Of a DNA stretch of 64,000 nt, positions 11,626 through 25,600 are shown piece by piece. Made by a program: the position numbers and the translations under genes. The number at the start of each line of letters is the position of its first letter. The stretch's first letter is position 1. The notes under the pieces are model-generated. The model ran no database searches. It was given only the letters and a program-made list of their open reading frames with translations, and was not told the origin of the DNA. The DNA lies in NCBI GenBank assembly GCA_947561715.1, contig OX387198.1, forward strand, positions 13,082,001-13,146,000, in the 5' to 3' direction. This DNA is from Ascidia mentula. Taxonomy: Eukaryota > Chordata > Ascidiacea > Phlebobranchia > Ascidiidae.

Positions 11626-14600
11626 TTACGTTAGCGACCTTCCATGGTCCCGCAAGAGGTCAAAGGTCACTTCGCTGATGTCGAACGGCTCCACGTCGCC
11701 AGGGGGCGCTAGCAGATAACGCAACATTCCTTGTGGTTGTTTTGTGGCTTGTAGGGTCTGTTCAATCAGCTGAGCTCTCGTCTGTCAAAGGTAATATAAC
11801 ATGCTTAGTCCGTGGAAATTAAATAAAGATTAGGAATTCATTATTTTAAGCAAGAAAATCCAATACATGGCTGCAGATAAAGTCTATTACATACTACAAA
11901 AAAGCGTACATTTGCAGTAAATAGTTTTTTTCCTTACTGTGATAAGAAGCAGAAACTTACAAAACAGTTTTTATTATAAGCAAAGTGGAGCCAATAATAT
12001 GAATTGTGTAAGTTGTATACAGATGGCCACTGTTTCGACCTACAAGGTCTCATCAGTGCAGCTGGAGTGACTATCAGACGACTTTGCTTACCAAACGGCC
12101 AAGCAAACACTTCCACTTTGTGGTGACTATACAGTCACCGTCATCCGTTGGGCACCAAACTAGGCGCAACCTTACGCAGAAAAACAAGGTGGAAACACTA
12201 TGACCAAGTAATGCTCAACCAATAGTGCCGCCAGGCTCCGTGTCACAAAAAAAAAGTGGAACCAATAATATGAATTGTGTAAGCTGCATACAGATGGTCG
12301 AAACAGTACATACACGGGTTGGATGAAACTGAGCACTTACAAGTTCCACTTGGCTGTCGGCCCACTTCGGTTCAGGCATTGTGGTCACGTGCAGTAGAGG
12401 GTAGGCGGTTTCCATGACAGCGGATTTAAAAATGGTTTTCATGCTCTCCTTGTCTCTCTGCAAAACGACAAAGACGTTCAGTTGAGAAAGAAGTTTCGAT
12501 TCAACCCAATGTCTTGGAAATAACAAACTACCCACGTGACTTACCTTGTCAGCCCTGGTGAGAGGCCTTTTCTTTTCTTCCCAAACATTCTACACAGAAA
12601 ACAGGTTTACAGTTAATTTTTGTTTGTGCGACAGCTCACACTCCCAAAGGTTATAGTGGTAAGCAGGAAACAGAACTTCTGAATGTAAGACAATATGTTC
12701 CGCTGTAATCAACCTTTGTTTTTCTCATTATCAGTGACCAAATATTACTAGATAGGTAAAGATGCAAAAAAGCATTATGATAGTCCAGGAAATACATTTT
12801 GAAAAACATCGAACCTTACGGAAGTTTATCAACGTTACAGTGAATAGTGACACATTAAAATAGCGCTATTGGTCAAACTGACATACAATTCGGTGTGGAA
12901 AACTGATTCTAATTCAACTTACGTGCAATGCCTCCATTATATCACTTTGATCAACGGCTTGCAGGAAAGTAGCAATTACTGGGGAATGAACAAGATCGGC
13001 GTCCAACGGAGCGAGGCGGTCACGCACCAGTGCGTCGGACAGCACACGCCGGTAATACGCAATGAGTTCAGCGAAGCGTGACATAACGACAATGGTGGCA
13101 GGAAGAAGTCTAAACATAAAAATACGGCATGTAAATACACGACTCCTCAACATTCACTGTGCGATTGGTAAATTACTATAACATGTTATCATTTTTGTCA
13201 CATAAGCTTTTGTTTAAGGGTTAATTTGGTCTTCACACCGGTACTTTTGCAATTTAATTATCCATTTCGCTTGCACAAGGTAGTATAAGTGCGAACAACA
13301 CATGTTTTGTGCCAAAAAATGTCCAAAAACTTGATGGTTTAAAAAAGTCCTCCGCAAGTGAAACTTAGGGCGCATCCTAAACGATACTTGTTCGAGCGAA
13401 TTTGTTTCCCCAGAAATCCTGCAGGAACAACAACGTCCTTCACGGAAAATGGTTGGTGGAATTTACTTACTCCAAGTACTTTCGCTTCTCGTCGGTCGGA
13501 GTTCCAATCAACACACTCAGGGTCGGTTGTTTCACAAGCAGAGCACGGAACCGGTTCGAAGAAGCTATCGGAAGATTTGAAATAATAAGCTAATATACCA
13601 AGCAAGAAAAAGGCGGCCTGTAAAGTATTGCATACATCTGTGGTTCTCAAACGTTTTCGCATTGGGAGGGATTTTAACTAATATAATTATAAGAAATCTA
13701 TCGACCATTTTTTCCTTTGCAATTTTTTAGTCGCAGAAGCCTGACTTGGCTTGGCTTGTTACTTGTCTCAATTTTTCCAATATTAGTTTTGTTAAAACTG
13801 TTTCACCACGCACATGGAATCTGAAAACGATGCACCAAGGCGTTTGGACGCCACTGGCATTTAATATATACAATCAGAGTTTTATACTGTATGAGGGCAT
13901 TTGACGTATGGATTTGATAGAAGGGAATCGCCCTATTAAGTGCATGCAGAGTGATGCCCTACAGTGTCTATGCATAAATCTATGATACACACCACTGAAA
14001 GCAACTAAACAGTGATATACGTCGATATTTTTCAACGGGGTTTCTCGACTATTCAGGAATATGCAATAACTTTTTGAGTATGCAATCGTTTGCATTTGGT
14101 ACCGATTTAAGGAATACAGAACAATCTCGAAACAGCCGCGCAATTTAAATTAACCTAATTTCTTTGAATTATAAACTTATTTATCAACAAGGTGATCATC
14201 GATTCGACAGACTGTAATTGTGTTTATAAAATCAGTTGCATTCTATTCTTATTCAATTGAAACAGATTCACCTCTCCGTTCAATCGACGGATCCACGGCG
14301 ACGCCCTGCTCGTAGGGAGTTCCCCCATTAAGATGCAGGTCGTATTTCCTTCACAGAAAGTCAAACTCGAGTATTGGCGATAGAAGCACATTACTCTAAA
14401 TGCTTACTTGTTAGGAATCGGATTTCCCTGCTCGTCGAAGAGTTTGAGATGAGCCCAACCACAGCATAGCTCGCCTCGCTCCCCGGTTTGCTGAAAAAAA
14501 AAACGGTAAGACTCATTGGATTTATGCTATAACGCATGATAAGCGATGACATAACCAATTTCCGTGACAATGCAAATTTAAAACCAATAATATCAGTTAA

Positions 14601-17600
14601 CGTAAGTGCGGTAAAATTAGCAATCTGCTGCTAGATATGGTGTTGGTATAATTAGGACAAAACATCATTGAAATAGCTGAGTCATGCAGCTACGAATGAC
14701 GTTGGTGTGACCTAATTGGCAAACCAACCGCACCTTCTACATGTAACTACCTCTGCTAACACCAAAAGCACAACACCTAAAAACTGAATCAACAATTTTA
14801 GAGCCAATAACACAATGATGAAAGGTTTAATAATTCCCTAAATGGGGTAAAACCAAATTTTGCCAAGATATGACATGTTTGGTGGCAGAGTGTGGTATTA
14901 CGATGTCAGCAACCCGATATCACGTTTGCGATTTTTGTAAGTGTCAAAGAGGATCATTTTGCTCGCTGTTTTATCTTACACTCATTTTAAAAGTATAAAC
15001 CTTGAAAAGGTAACATGAAATTTATCAAACGACAATATCTGCGGTTCGACGCACGGAAAACGGGAAAAAAACACACAGTGGTGTTGTCGTGAAGCTGACT
15101 ACGCCGGTTCCAAAAATAAAAACGCGCCAAAGCTCACATTACAGATTAGTCGGTAGCGTAAAGGCGAAGTGCAAAATGGTGATTGGCTTTTCCTTCTTGT
15201 AAGACGATACCTATTTCCATTAGGGCAATAAGGTGTGCGGATTGTATTGACGGCTCTTAATCAATCAATTCAGCGTAACTGCGTAACCCCTATGGATACT
15301 TAACAGGCCGCGCATGAGACATTTCAACAGAACTGGACAAATACTCAATAAAAGGGGATAAATTTTTTTCATTAACGGTCATTTTAAATTTTTGGGGATC
15401 TTACTGCGTCTGGTTTTACTTCGGAAGTTTTCAAAAACAAAGACAAAATTTATATCACGGGTCGTTGAATTAAATCATTAACGTCCGAATAAAGTGGTCA
15501 AATCGTGAATGGGGACAAAAACTATGTGTGTAAGTTCTGTTAAACTGAACAGGGCCTCATTTTTAAGTATTTTTTGATTCACTAAGTCAGGGGTTCTTAA
15601 CCTGGGGTCCATGAACCCCCAAGGGGTCCGAGAAGATGCATTAAGGGGTCCATGAAACGAAATACAAATATTCCGAAAATCCACGTATTTTCCTCTGTCC
15701 ATAAGGTTTCACTGTCCACGAATTTTAATTTTTCGACATTTGCAATGTGTTTCATGCAAACGGGTCCATGGCTTTACAAAGAATGTCTTAGGGGTTCGTG
15801 ATCCAAAAAAGGTTAAGAAACAGTGCACTAAGTTATACCTTTCGTTAGTCAAATGCGTCCAACGTTAAACACCTTTCGTCCTAAATACCGAACAACATGG
15901 CCAGCTGAGAATACTGGACTTTATATATATAAAAAAATTGAATATTTAACACTGCTGTTATACAAAGTGCCATAGAATGTTTGACATGTGGAGTCGTTAC
16001 TTGCGATAACAACGTGATAAGTGAATGAGTTTTTCCATACCGCACGTGGGGAGTTGGAGGTGTATTAGTAAAAAGCAACCAACAAAATCTGGTGTGAGAT
16101 GGTTAATTTGTCAATGTGTAAAGCGTTGGCAAAAGATGAGTTTTAAAATTATTTGTGGGAAACAAATAAAGGTCGGTGTGCGCAGCAGTCACATGAAAGA
16201 ATTTTTTTTCCAAATTAAGTGGCAGAATTTAAAAATACAACACAACTATTGGATCTAAATAACTACGTGCATGTGACATAATGTAAGTTGCGATATATTG
16301 AAATTAGGTAAACGGAGGTTCAAAAACATCACGTTGAGGTCAATCTGTAACTATTTTTAAGCCTGATGTAGGTAATTGTTAGATTATTACCTGCTGGTTT
16401 TATGCCAATACATCAGCAACCCAAGGTAGGAGCTATGTTTCACCAATATACGACCAAGGGTTTGTGTTGATACAAAACAAACACTAATTTCAGGAAATAC
16501 CCAAAACCAATCTCTATCTACCCACAGCTACAACTACTAAGTGAAAAATTACAACCGTTCGTCCGACTCAACGCGGTTAGTATGACAAAATGAGTAGGGT
16601 TATCGCATCGCATCCCAACGCGAGCAAGCTAGTCGGTTGTACCCGTATATGGCGTCTAGCGCCACCGTGCGACGATTGTGGCTGTTCATCTTCGTCGCTG
16701 CTGTACTCACATGCCAAGCCGTCGCTGAAGCGAACAAGTCGGCGTGGTGGCTAAAACGCACACACTTGTATCATCAAACGCTACTTACAGAGGACATTTA
16801 ATAACTTTTGCGGGTTTCAGACCATTCATCAAAAGGTTTGCGGCCATAAACCGACTGTTTGTGAATATTCTGACTGAATCCGGGAAAAAAGCCCAAGAAG
16901 AAGACAGTTTAGTAGTAATTATAAAAATTGTAGAAGTAATTAGGCATTTTCCAGCACCCATCAAAATAAATAAACTAATATTATTGAATATTTCTTTAAA
17001 TTATCTCAATACTGTACACATTACTTTTTGTTGATAATTAAAGTCTAACGTCGATATTTTTCAGTACGTTTTCGTTACGTTTTTTTTTAGTGCAACAAGC
17101 AGACGGGGATTGGCGCCACCGCAACCTGCAAGTCTACATACAATGAAAGTATAAGAAGTCTACAAGCACTTACGTTGCGTATGTAGGTCACCCCCAGCTC
17201 AAAAAGTACTCCGATGTTTGTGTGCGTGGAGCCAGTTCGCACGACGCTGTAGCCGTCTGTTAAACTGCCTGCAACTCCGGATGTCTGTTAATTATGGGCG
17301 CCAGGATTAACTGATTGCAAGTAGAGGATATGGGTTTTGTGGGGGAACGTAGGCCTATATTTGATTGTTCGAGTAAAACCACACAAAGTTCTTCTTACTT
17401 TCGTAAGTTTGGTCACAGTGGTTCTAAGTCTGTTCGCCATCTTAAAACTGACCGCTTTTTTTCGGCGAGCCCAAATTTTTTTTGCAAAGTTCTCACGACC
17501 CAATAGGCATAAATGTCGTGCAGTGACTTTATCATAACAAACAGCAAAAGGACAACAAACCACTGATATTTATTGAAGATAATTTGTCGCTTTACTTGCC

Positions 17601-20600
17601 ACAAGCGAACCAAAAAAACTATCAGACAACCTAAAACACTGATATAAGTAAAGGAACAATGGACCATTGTTTCTGTCGGTAAATGGGCTTACAAGCAAAA
17701 AAATAATTGGTAGTCACACATATATTTTATGTCAAGTTTGTGTTCTTGGTTTTCAGGTTGACAAAGTGCACCAGCTTATGTCATTCGTATTTAATACTGC
17801 GGTACTTACAGAACTTGTCCTTCTCTGTGAGAACCCCCATATTTTGGGTTTGACAGGGTTGATCTTAGCTCGGATAGTCTGTATGTTGCTTATAACCTGC
17901 AATTAAACAGAAAAAGCTTCAAATTACTCGGGCAAGTACGCGATGATTTCCGTGAATAAGTCAGTAATATGACCAGGCGAACGATTAAATATTCCTGAGT
18001 TCGGAAATTATGGAAAAGATCTGCGGGATTAAACTCGCCTTGCTCCCGTCGAATAGGCAGACACGCACGTGGTGGCTCAAAACTTCAACACCCGTTCCAG
18101 GCAGGGGAATCGCGCGACATTCAACTAACTTGCAATTGCGCAAAACTCGGGTTACCAACTTGCGGATCTGTAACACAAGGCAATAAAAGGTTAAAAAGGC
18201 CTATTTAGGTGATTAACTGAAGATTTTGCGACAAAGACTAATGCGGTTGTACTGTATTTTTGTTTCCGAAATTGCCTAGTTAGCTACAGATATAATATAT
18301 GCAGTTTTCTTCTAAAATGGTTTGTTTGGTGGCGATGACATGGCGGAAAGCAGAATGCAAATAAAAAATTAGGCATTGTGACACGGTAACACGTGTGAAT
18401 ACATTGATATGTGATAGCGCAAGTGAGTTAAAGTACACCTTGTTAAAGGAACCTATATTGGAACTCAGAAGGAAACCTTGATATGTACGTCGATTAATTG
18501 AAGTATAAATACGGTAGAGAGAATAATTTTGAAAAAAGCAAAAACGAAACAGAATTCGTTGAAGAATGAAGAAGGTAACATAAAGGGAATAAGGCTTAGC
18601 GTGGACCAAAAAAATTCGAGCATTTTTGTAAATGGTCTCTAATTGCATACCTGTGTGGTTGTTGGATCAAGATGAAGATCGGCAAACGCAAGTCCCGACT
18701 CGGTCAATCTGGGTAGAACAGCGTTGCTTAGATTGTATTCCGAACAGCTTTGCAGCTTGTTGAACAAAACAGAGGGTCGAAAACCGGCTGGTAAAGCTCC
18801 CATCGCAGCCAGAACGTCAGTTACATCTGTTTTCTGGGTCTACAAGTAAAAAACTCCATGAGGCGAATACATTCCTATCTTATCAGCTATATCTGTGGAA
18901 TATGGTAAAGGAAGCAGTAATATTTCATGCAATCCAGCTTGGCTGCAATGCCTTGGCTGCGAAGCCTGTGAACCTTATAGTAAAGAAAGCAATGCAATTT
19001 TTGAAAAATGAACGTTTTTCTTACTTCGGTAACCGCATCCCTAACTCCCTTCCAAAGCTCCTTGCCACTGTAATATATAACAAATGTTTGCTTTCACCGT
19101 TCTTATATCGGAACTGGATAGCAGTACTATTTCAAATTACTATAATACCTTACTTGTAATTAATCAAGATTTACATCAACAAAAAAACACTCTCACAAAC
19201 AACCAAAAAGTTTCAGCATCTTCATCGCAAGTTACAAATAGATAACAAGTGCACATGTGTTTTGTGAAGGTGTGACAAAAACAGCACAAAATATGTTTCA
19301 CAACACCAATGCACAAACAACAAGTGTTGATAGAATGTTTGGTTGGTTTTATTTCAAACCTGTCCATTGAATCCCACTCTCCAGAGTAAGTCCAATAGTT
19401 ATTGCTAGAAACATATGTTTCCTGACCAATATGAAGCCAAACCGAAAATGTTACATAGTAGCAAATACAAATACAGTAATATGCGACAACTTTAAAGCAG
19501 CACAATCTGACCTTCTTGGTGTTTTGCTGTTTTCCTCTTCTTGTCCTGCATCAGCAGTTTGTGATAGATCGGCACGATGCAGTTGGGAGCTGTCTCCGGT
19601 TTTATCTTGACTGTCTTCTTTCTGCTCTTCTTCCCCATCTTCTTGTGTTGCTTCTTCCTCTTCTTCGTCACTCTCTTCCTCATAAAGCTTGAGGTAATTT
19701 GATGGAACCAACCCTGTCTCACCTTCCTCATTTTTCGCTTTCCACCAACCGTTATTCCTGTCATTGAGTCAATTATATAAAGTTATGTCTGTAAAATATG
19801 TACTTCTCTGAACTTTCAATAAAGTGCTTGATCTCATGATACAACACAATCAAACAAAACTTTCAAATATTTGCTTCACATTATTTCTATATCACTAGTT
19901 AGCACCGTTGTGGCACAAATGTTACCATATAAATTACCTATTTCGACCAAGTTCTATAATTTTGTTTGGAAACAATGAAGTATAGTTTTACCTACTGTAC
20001 AAAAACATGATGTGTAACGTCAAATATCTTACAAATTTTTCTGTTAACTTTTGCTAAAAACACTGTTTCTAATGCCAACCAAATTTATAAATACCCTTTC
20101 TCCAGTATTTCTAGGATGTCGCCATCTTTTATATTCAAGTCATCCGGTTGCTCTTTTTTAAAAGCATGGGTCACGATGTAGATATCCTCATCATCCTCAA
20201 AATCCTCACCTTCGTCTACACTAGAACATTAATTGAATTCAAAAAGTAAATATTTTTAGTTTTAACAAATATCCAGCAGTGCTTTCCAAATATTTTTGCA
20301 AGGTTTTGGACAAAGAATCTGAATATGCTGAAATAGCAATGGTGATTTTGCCATGTAGGAAAACTACAATAATTTATTATGAGGGAAAGACTGCAGAAGT
20401 AAGAAGTGTAAGAAGAATTGGGTCGGGTGAGACGCTGAATTTTGTGTTGATTTAAAAAAAGTATAATCAGGGAGTGCTGATAAACTCAGTGAACTAATTC
20501 AAGTTTTAAAAACCTTTCTTCTTCCTCTTCATTAACGTCTATTTTTTCATCCTCTTTCTGTTGATCATCACTTTCACCCATCTCCGACTTCCTTGTATTT

Positions 20601-21525
20601 CTCAAATCATCTCCATTTTCAAACTCTTCCATCGAGTTTATTAAACGATCGAGGCGTGACTGTGAGAAAACAACATGCATTCTTTTAATTAAGCAAAATA
20701 GTCTTTGCATAAATAATTGATTTTTTAAAATAAACAACAACATCCAAAACATTGACATGACCATTAACCTGTAGCATTTGGAGTCTTTTGACCTCATCAG
20801 ATTTTTTCTGGTCAAAGTTTGAAACATGGCCAGGTTCTTCATGCTACAGAGAACAGAGTACAAATAAAAAAACAAAAACAAACCTAGACCATAATATGTT
20901 TCAGCTATAAATAAAGCATACATGAGTTAACAATGACCACATTTATGAAATCATGTATATATATATATATTCAAAAACTGTCAACTTTCATAGTTCTATC
21001 ATTGTAATTAGAAGGTTAGAATAGGAAATGATTCCTGGAATCACTAAATAAGTTAATAATGCATCACTTTATCTCTGTGCATAAATGTCGCAGGATATTT
21101 GTTGAAAACAGTGGCATGGTATATGCAAATCGACCTTATTTTCATTAGCAGAAAAGAGAAACTATTTGCGTTGGATTCTGTTCCCAAAAACATAAAAAAA
21201 TACTCACTTTCTGGAGGTTATTGGCTTGAAGCAGCAGTGAAGAGGATTCAATTTTGTAAGCTACACATTTTTTGTGGCAGGATATAACATCTGGTTCAGA
21301 TGCATTTTTTGGGGACCACTTTTTTGTGATTGCAGTGACTTCGTCCACCTTTAATAAAGCAAAGGAGATACCACTATTTAATTGATTAAACATTGACATT
21401 TTGTATTGTAGAGAGAACGACAATGCGCAACAAACGGGTGTAGTTTTTACCTTTGCTTTTAAAATGTCGCCCTCTCTTTGAAGTTTTCCAAGGGGCCCAT
21501 CAGAACGTATTGGTGCCAAACTCAT
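11626..21525 (-). CDS. NPHP1: Nephrocystin-1
   Basis: Nineteen exons in one frame give 723 aa, close to the roughly 732 aa of human nephrocystin-1. Exons (high to low): 21525-21451, 21348-21208, 20843-20769, 20659-20514, 20220-20095, 19757-19512, 19404-19360, 19067-19025, 18839-18651, 18167-18039, 17896-17810, 17284-17174, 14490-14408, 14348-14272, 13564-13471, 13109-12923, 12589-12545, 12457-12341, 11781-11626. The N-terminus is coiled-coil-like and acidic. An SH3 domain follows at about 157-212 (..[20 protein letters not shown]), then a Glu-rich linker and the nephrocystin homology region. Diagnostic matches include [43 protein letters not shown] and [10 protein letters not shown]. The protein is a scaffold of the ciliary transition zone and cell junctions. 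All splice sites are GT-AG except the intron after 18039, which starts GC. The longest intron (14491-17173) holds a MITE and a possible nested ORF. Confidence 0.95.
11977..12090. mobile_element. Short TIR element with hammerhead-like core
   Basis: A 114-bp element in the last NPHP1 intron, bounded by the 10-bp inverted repeat TAAGCAAAGT / ACTTTGCTTA. On the minus strand its centre reads CTGATGA, GACC, 5-nt loop, GGTC, GAAAC (12032-12056): the catalytic-core half of a hammerhead ribozyme with a perfect stem II. A cleavage triplet with a matching stem III is not visible. Related copies or ends lie at 12252-12306, 38258-38300, 42989-43035 and 44605-44690. I see no clear target-site duplication. 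A non-autonomous mobile element is the best reading. Confidence 0.6.
12252..12306. repeat. Partial copy of the TIR element
   Basis: Shares the left half of the 11977-12090 element (GTGGAACCAATAATATGAAT, ACAGATGG.CGAAACAG), but the middle and right end are missing. It lies 165 bp from the complete copy. Confidence 0.6.
15588..15825. mobile_element. hAT-type MITE
   Basis: A 238-bp element inside the long NPHP1 intron. Its ends are near-perfect inverted repeats: CAGGGGTTCTTAACCT at the left, and the complement of CACTGTTTCTTAACCT at the right. It is flanked on both sides by the same 8 bp, CACTAAGT (15580-15587 and 15826-15833). An 8-bp target-site duplication with CAG..CTG-type termini is the mark of hAT transposons. 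There is no transposase, so it is non-autonomous. The interior repeats GGGGTCCATGAA-like phrases. Confidence 0.85.
16649..16801 (+). CDS. Possible small secreted-peptide ORF (nested)
   Basis: A 50-codon ORF on the strand opposite NPHP1, inside its longest intron. It opens [10 protein letters not shown] and continues with a hydrophobic run ([16 protein letters not shown]) that looks like a complete signal peptide with an Ala-x-Ala site near residue 26. The mature part would be about 24 residues and contains a Lys-Arg pair (WWLKR) that could be a processing site. The DNA here is richer in G+C than the surrounding intron. I do not recognise a family. It could instead be the first exon of a spliced gene or a chance ORF; there is no homology or transcript evidence. 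Confidence 0.3.
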   Translation: MASSATVRRLWLFIFVAAVLTCQAVAEANKSAWWLKRTHLYHQTLLTEDI

Positions 21526-22665
21526 GCTGCAATATTGAAGTACATGTGTTTCAGATTTATAAAAACTTGTCGATTTCCGAAGCACCGATTTGCAATTTAA
21601 GCGTTACTCGCAACCAACTACCGGAACGCTTGACAACTGAAGCGTATCAATAAAATAAAATAAAAATAAAAGCTAAAAATAAATAAAAACAATGGTTTGG
21701 GAGATGCATCAAAAAATATTCATTTTTATTTCAGTAATTATCAAATCGTTTCTTGTCCTAAATACGGAATTTTCTGAGCTTTAAAGCGCAATCTTTTATA
21801 CAATGCCACTGATTTTTTTATCCCTTTGCTTTTTCGGTAAATAAGCATGTAAGATTGCTTAAAATATTAATTGTGCTTCGGCAAACAAGAAATGCATCTA
21901 AAATAAATGATATGCAAGCACTCTATTACTTTTTGTCAACCGCTAGGTGAAGTTTTTTGTTTAAAAGGAAGTTGAACATAGAAACAAACAATGGGGTTAA
22001 TTAAAAACTACTTTCTCCGTCTTCAAACAAATTTAGTTTATTCCCTTTACTATAGTTACAAGTTAAACAGAAAATGTACCACAGAGCATGTGGGCATGTT
22101 GCTATTGTCATAGACCCCCCTTGCATGGAAATATGATCCCCAGGAAACAATTAAAAATGTTAGCCTTTTTCTCCACTGGTAATGTACTATTTTTTTCACG
22201 CTAATACAGGAATTTCTGTATAAAACTGCGCAACGTTGGCTAATGTTTGAGATCAGCAGCGTACATGAGGTGTGAAACAGGGATTACCAGGTTGGCGCAA
22301 TGACTTGTTTTATGACCCCAGTCTGTGCTTGGGATTTACGTGAACTGCGACTGTAATTCTCCACACAACACGCAATTTCGTACGTAAGATTGCCATGTTT
22401 TCGTTTACATTGTTTCAGCAAGTGCAGCAATAAATGCGACAACACACTAGCAGGCCAGGTTTTGCAGAAACCTTGATTTGTAGAAGATCATGAGCAGAAT
22501 TCGCTTGTTAACATTGTTTGACAACAATTGATTCGGTTCTACACTGTCGGAGCTACAGATTTGTTTTGTTTTCCAGACTTTAGTGTAACTGATAAGATCA
22601 AAGAAAAGATCAAAGAAAAAACATAGACTAAAGAGGGTGACGAAACTGTGTTAACAGGAGGGCGA
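21526..22665. promoter_or_regulatory. Divergent NPHP1/Six4/5 upstream region
   Basis: A 1.14-kb intergenic stretch between the divergent start codons of NPHP1 (minus) and Six4/5 (plus). It must contain both promoters and 5' UTRs, but I find no convincing TATA box or named binding site. Confidence 0.5.
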
Positions 22666-25600
22666 ATGGCTGCATTGGCTGCACAGGCAGCAATATCATC
22701 TCAACCCCATGCCTCTGGCGAAGCTGAGTTTCTTCTTAGACGTTCAGGGAACTCAGATGATAACGGAGTTTTCGGCCCCAACAATAATTACAATGTGTCG
22801 ATGGACTTCATCACTAAGTCGATATTTGATAGCAAGGAGCTTGGTGGTGAGACTTCGGGCATTCAGACGGAGGTAGCGGGCATTTCGAGAAACGTAAGCA
22901 ACAACAATAGCTTACAGAGCCAAGTTTCTTTCCCTGGAATCCAGACCCACACCGTGTATCCCCCGGATGACACGGGAAAGAACTCGATTTTCACATTGGA
23001 TCAGGTAAGAGAAACGGGTTAAGGGTTTTTAAAATGTGCAACGTTGGTGTTTCCAAAAAGAATTAAAAAAACACAGTCGATAATAACAATTGTAAGTTAG
23101 TTGTGGAAGAAAAAAATTTAGATGCAGAAAAAATCGTGTATTGGATAGTTAGGAACAGGACGAAATATATAAATATTTTGTAAAATTTTTCCGAAGATCT
23201 ACAAAATTTGTCTAAAAAGGATATTTAATTCAAAAAAGGCTATTATTTCCGTAAATATCATTTTTAGACCAAATTTTTATGGGCATTCGGATATTTTGTT
23301 TCTAATTATCTAATTATCGTCCTGTTCCTAATTACCTAATGACAATATGCCCGCCTGTCCCTTCTATATCATGAAATTTCCACCAAGAAATACATATTTG
23401 TCATGCATATAGTTTGTTAAGGTTAATATAGTAGCGTAAAATTTGCACAATTACCGCACGGGCATTAGTGTTGGACAGACATCCAAAAACCAAAAACAAT
23501 AGAAAACATAAAACAAAACTTAAAAAAGTGAGTTTGAAAGTTTCACGAAAGTTTTTCACAGAAAACTTTACTGTTTCATGCCATCCTTCACAGGACTTTT
23601 GGCCATTTTGGCTCCATGCAATGTTTATAAGCTTACATTTATTACTGTTTTAGTATAGTTTGTAGGATTTAGAAGTTAACCTTATAACGTAAAGAATCGA
23701 AAAAGAATTCTGATACATAATTCCTCAATTAAACTTTAAAATTTAACTAAGCAGCCTTTTTAATATTTTCCACATCTTTTTTTAGCTTTTCTAAAATTTC
23801 CAACGCCTTAAGCATTTCTTAAATATGTTTTGGTAGACGCGAACGCAAGTCTGAAGTGAAACAGCTGTCACTAATTTTTTTCATTCTAATCAGGTGTCCT
23901 GCATGTGCCACGATCTGCTCCAAAGAAGATGCATCGACCGCCTCACTAAATTCATCACTTCCCTCCCAAAACACCTGCTTTTCGGGAACAACGAAAACAT
24001 GTTGAAAGCCCGAGCGTTGGTTGCATTTCAACAAGAGCGGTACCAAGATCTATACAGACTCTTGGAGGGCCATACTTTCGATATTACTAGTCATAAGGTA
24101 AGCTTAAGATTCCAAAGCTGCAATAACAACTCGATCCGTCATTTCTTCACACATCAATAAACGTGGTGGAGAGTGAAAGATACGTATAGTCGTTTGCTTT
24201 TCCTGTTTCAGCGCAATGTTTTTGTTGTATTCATGACTTTGGAGAAAAGTAGGCATTGCCTTTGTTCCCCTGTGTAAATACATGTGTTCAAAAACGAAAA
24301 CCGAATAATGACCAACAAAATTTTATTGTCCACAAACCGAACATGCGATGTATGCAATTTCCTTCTTGCATATTTCCAAACCACACCATCATATCATATT
24401 ACCTGCGTGTAATACAATAAGAATGAATTCTTCGGTATCTTTCAGAATGTTTTTGGACAGAATAAAAATATATTGTTTTTTCCCATGAGAACGTTTTTAT
24501 CTTTTTCTTCAAACTTAAAATGTGTTTAGACACAAAATTTCAAGACAATTTTTTAGACCCGCTTCTTTCTTATTTTAAATCTTTTTAATTCGCAAGATGC
24601 TTCTGATATTATCTCCCTTCTTCAAACATTGAATAACAACCAAAAGCGCCTTGTACCAATGTGGTTTGTGAAAAACCCTGTACGAAAAAAATTACCGAGA
24701 AGCTGTTTTCAATACCTTCACTCCAAAGCACGGCAACTTTTTCTTGCAGCTACTCCAGAGTCTTTGGTACCGCGCCCACTACGCCGAAGCTGAGAAGGCG
24801 CGGGGCAAACCACTGGGCGCGGTTGACAAGTATCGCATTCGTAGAAAGAAACCCCTGCCGCGGACTATTTGGGACGGAGAAGAAATGGTTTATTGCTTCA
24901 AGGAGAAATCTCGAACAGCACTGAAGGAATGTTACGAAAAAAATAAATACCCTACGCCTGACGACAAGCGCAAACTGGCACAGATGACCGGGTTGAGTGT
25001 TTTGCAAGTGAGCAACTGGTTTAAGAATCGACGACAGAGAGACCGATCCCCTCAGTCGAAGAAGTGAGTTGTTTTGTATCCAATTGCGCCTATTTAAAGA
25101 AAGTTAAACAATCGGGTTTTTGGGAAGCCATATTTACGTACAGATGTCGCATGTTTTTTTTGTTTTGTATTTTAAATAAAAACAAATGGCTGTAACTCAT
25201 GGTTTAGGCATGTAAAAATCCTTTTATTCGGATCATCTTTATTAAATATTTTTTTCGGGTTCAGACATTTTGGTTATGGTTTTATGTAAAAGTAATCTAT
25301 TCAATACAACCGATGGTATCGTTACTATGTCTGACACTCGTCAGCGGCCATTTTGTTATGAGAGAAGCTGGTACGGTCATCGGAACGTAGCGTCGTTAAA
25401 ACGTATTGATTTCTTTCTTGCAAAGTAGTTCTTCAAACAAAAAACATGTTACGCACACAATTGATCGATTATTAAGTGTGTTTGTTAATTTTGCACGCAA
25501 CGAACCTGTATTTGAACACATAGCGTTGTGAGTGGTATTGTTAGACTAATATTAAATGCTTAGTTCACTTACAGCAAAATACGAGTCATTAATAACAAAA

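Noticed and set aside
20486..20923. 145-codon minus-strand ORF read straight through
   Set aside because: It runs through an NPHP1 intron; only the acidic part at its end (exon 20659-20514) is real coding sequence.
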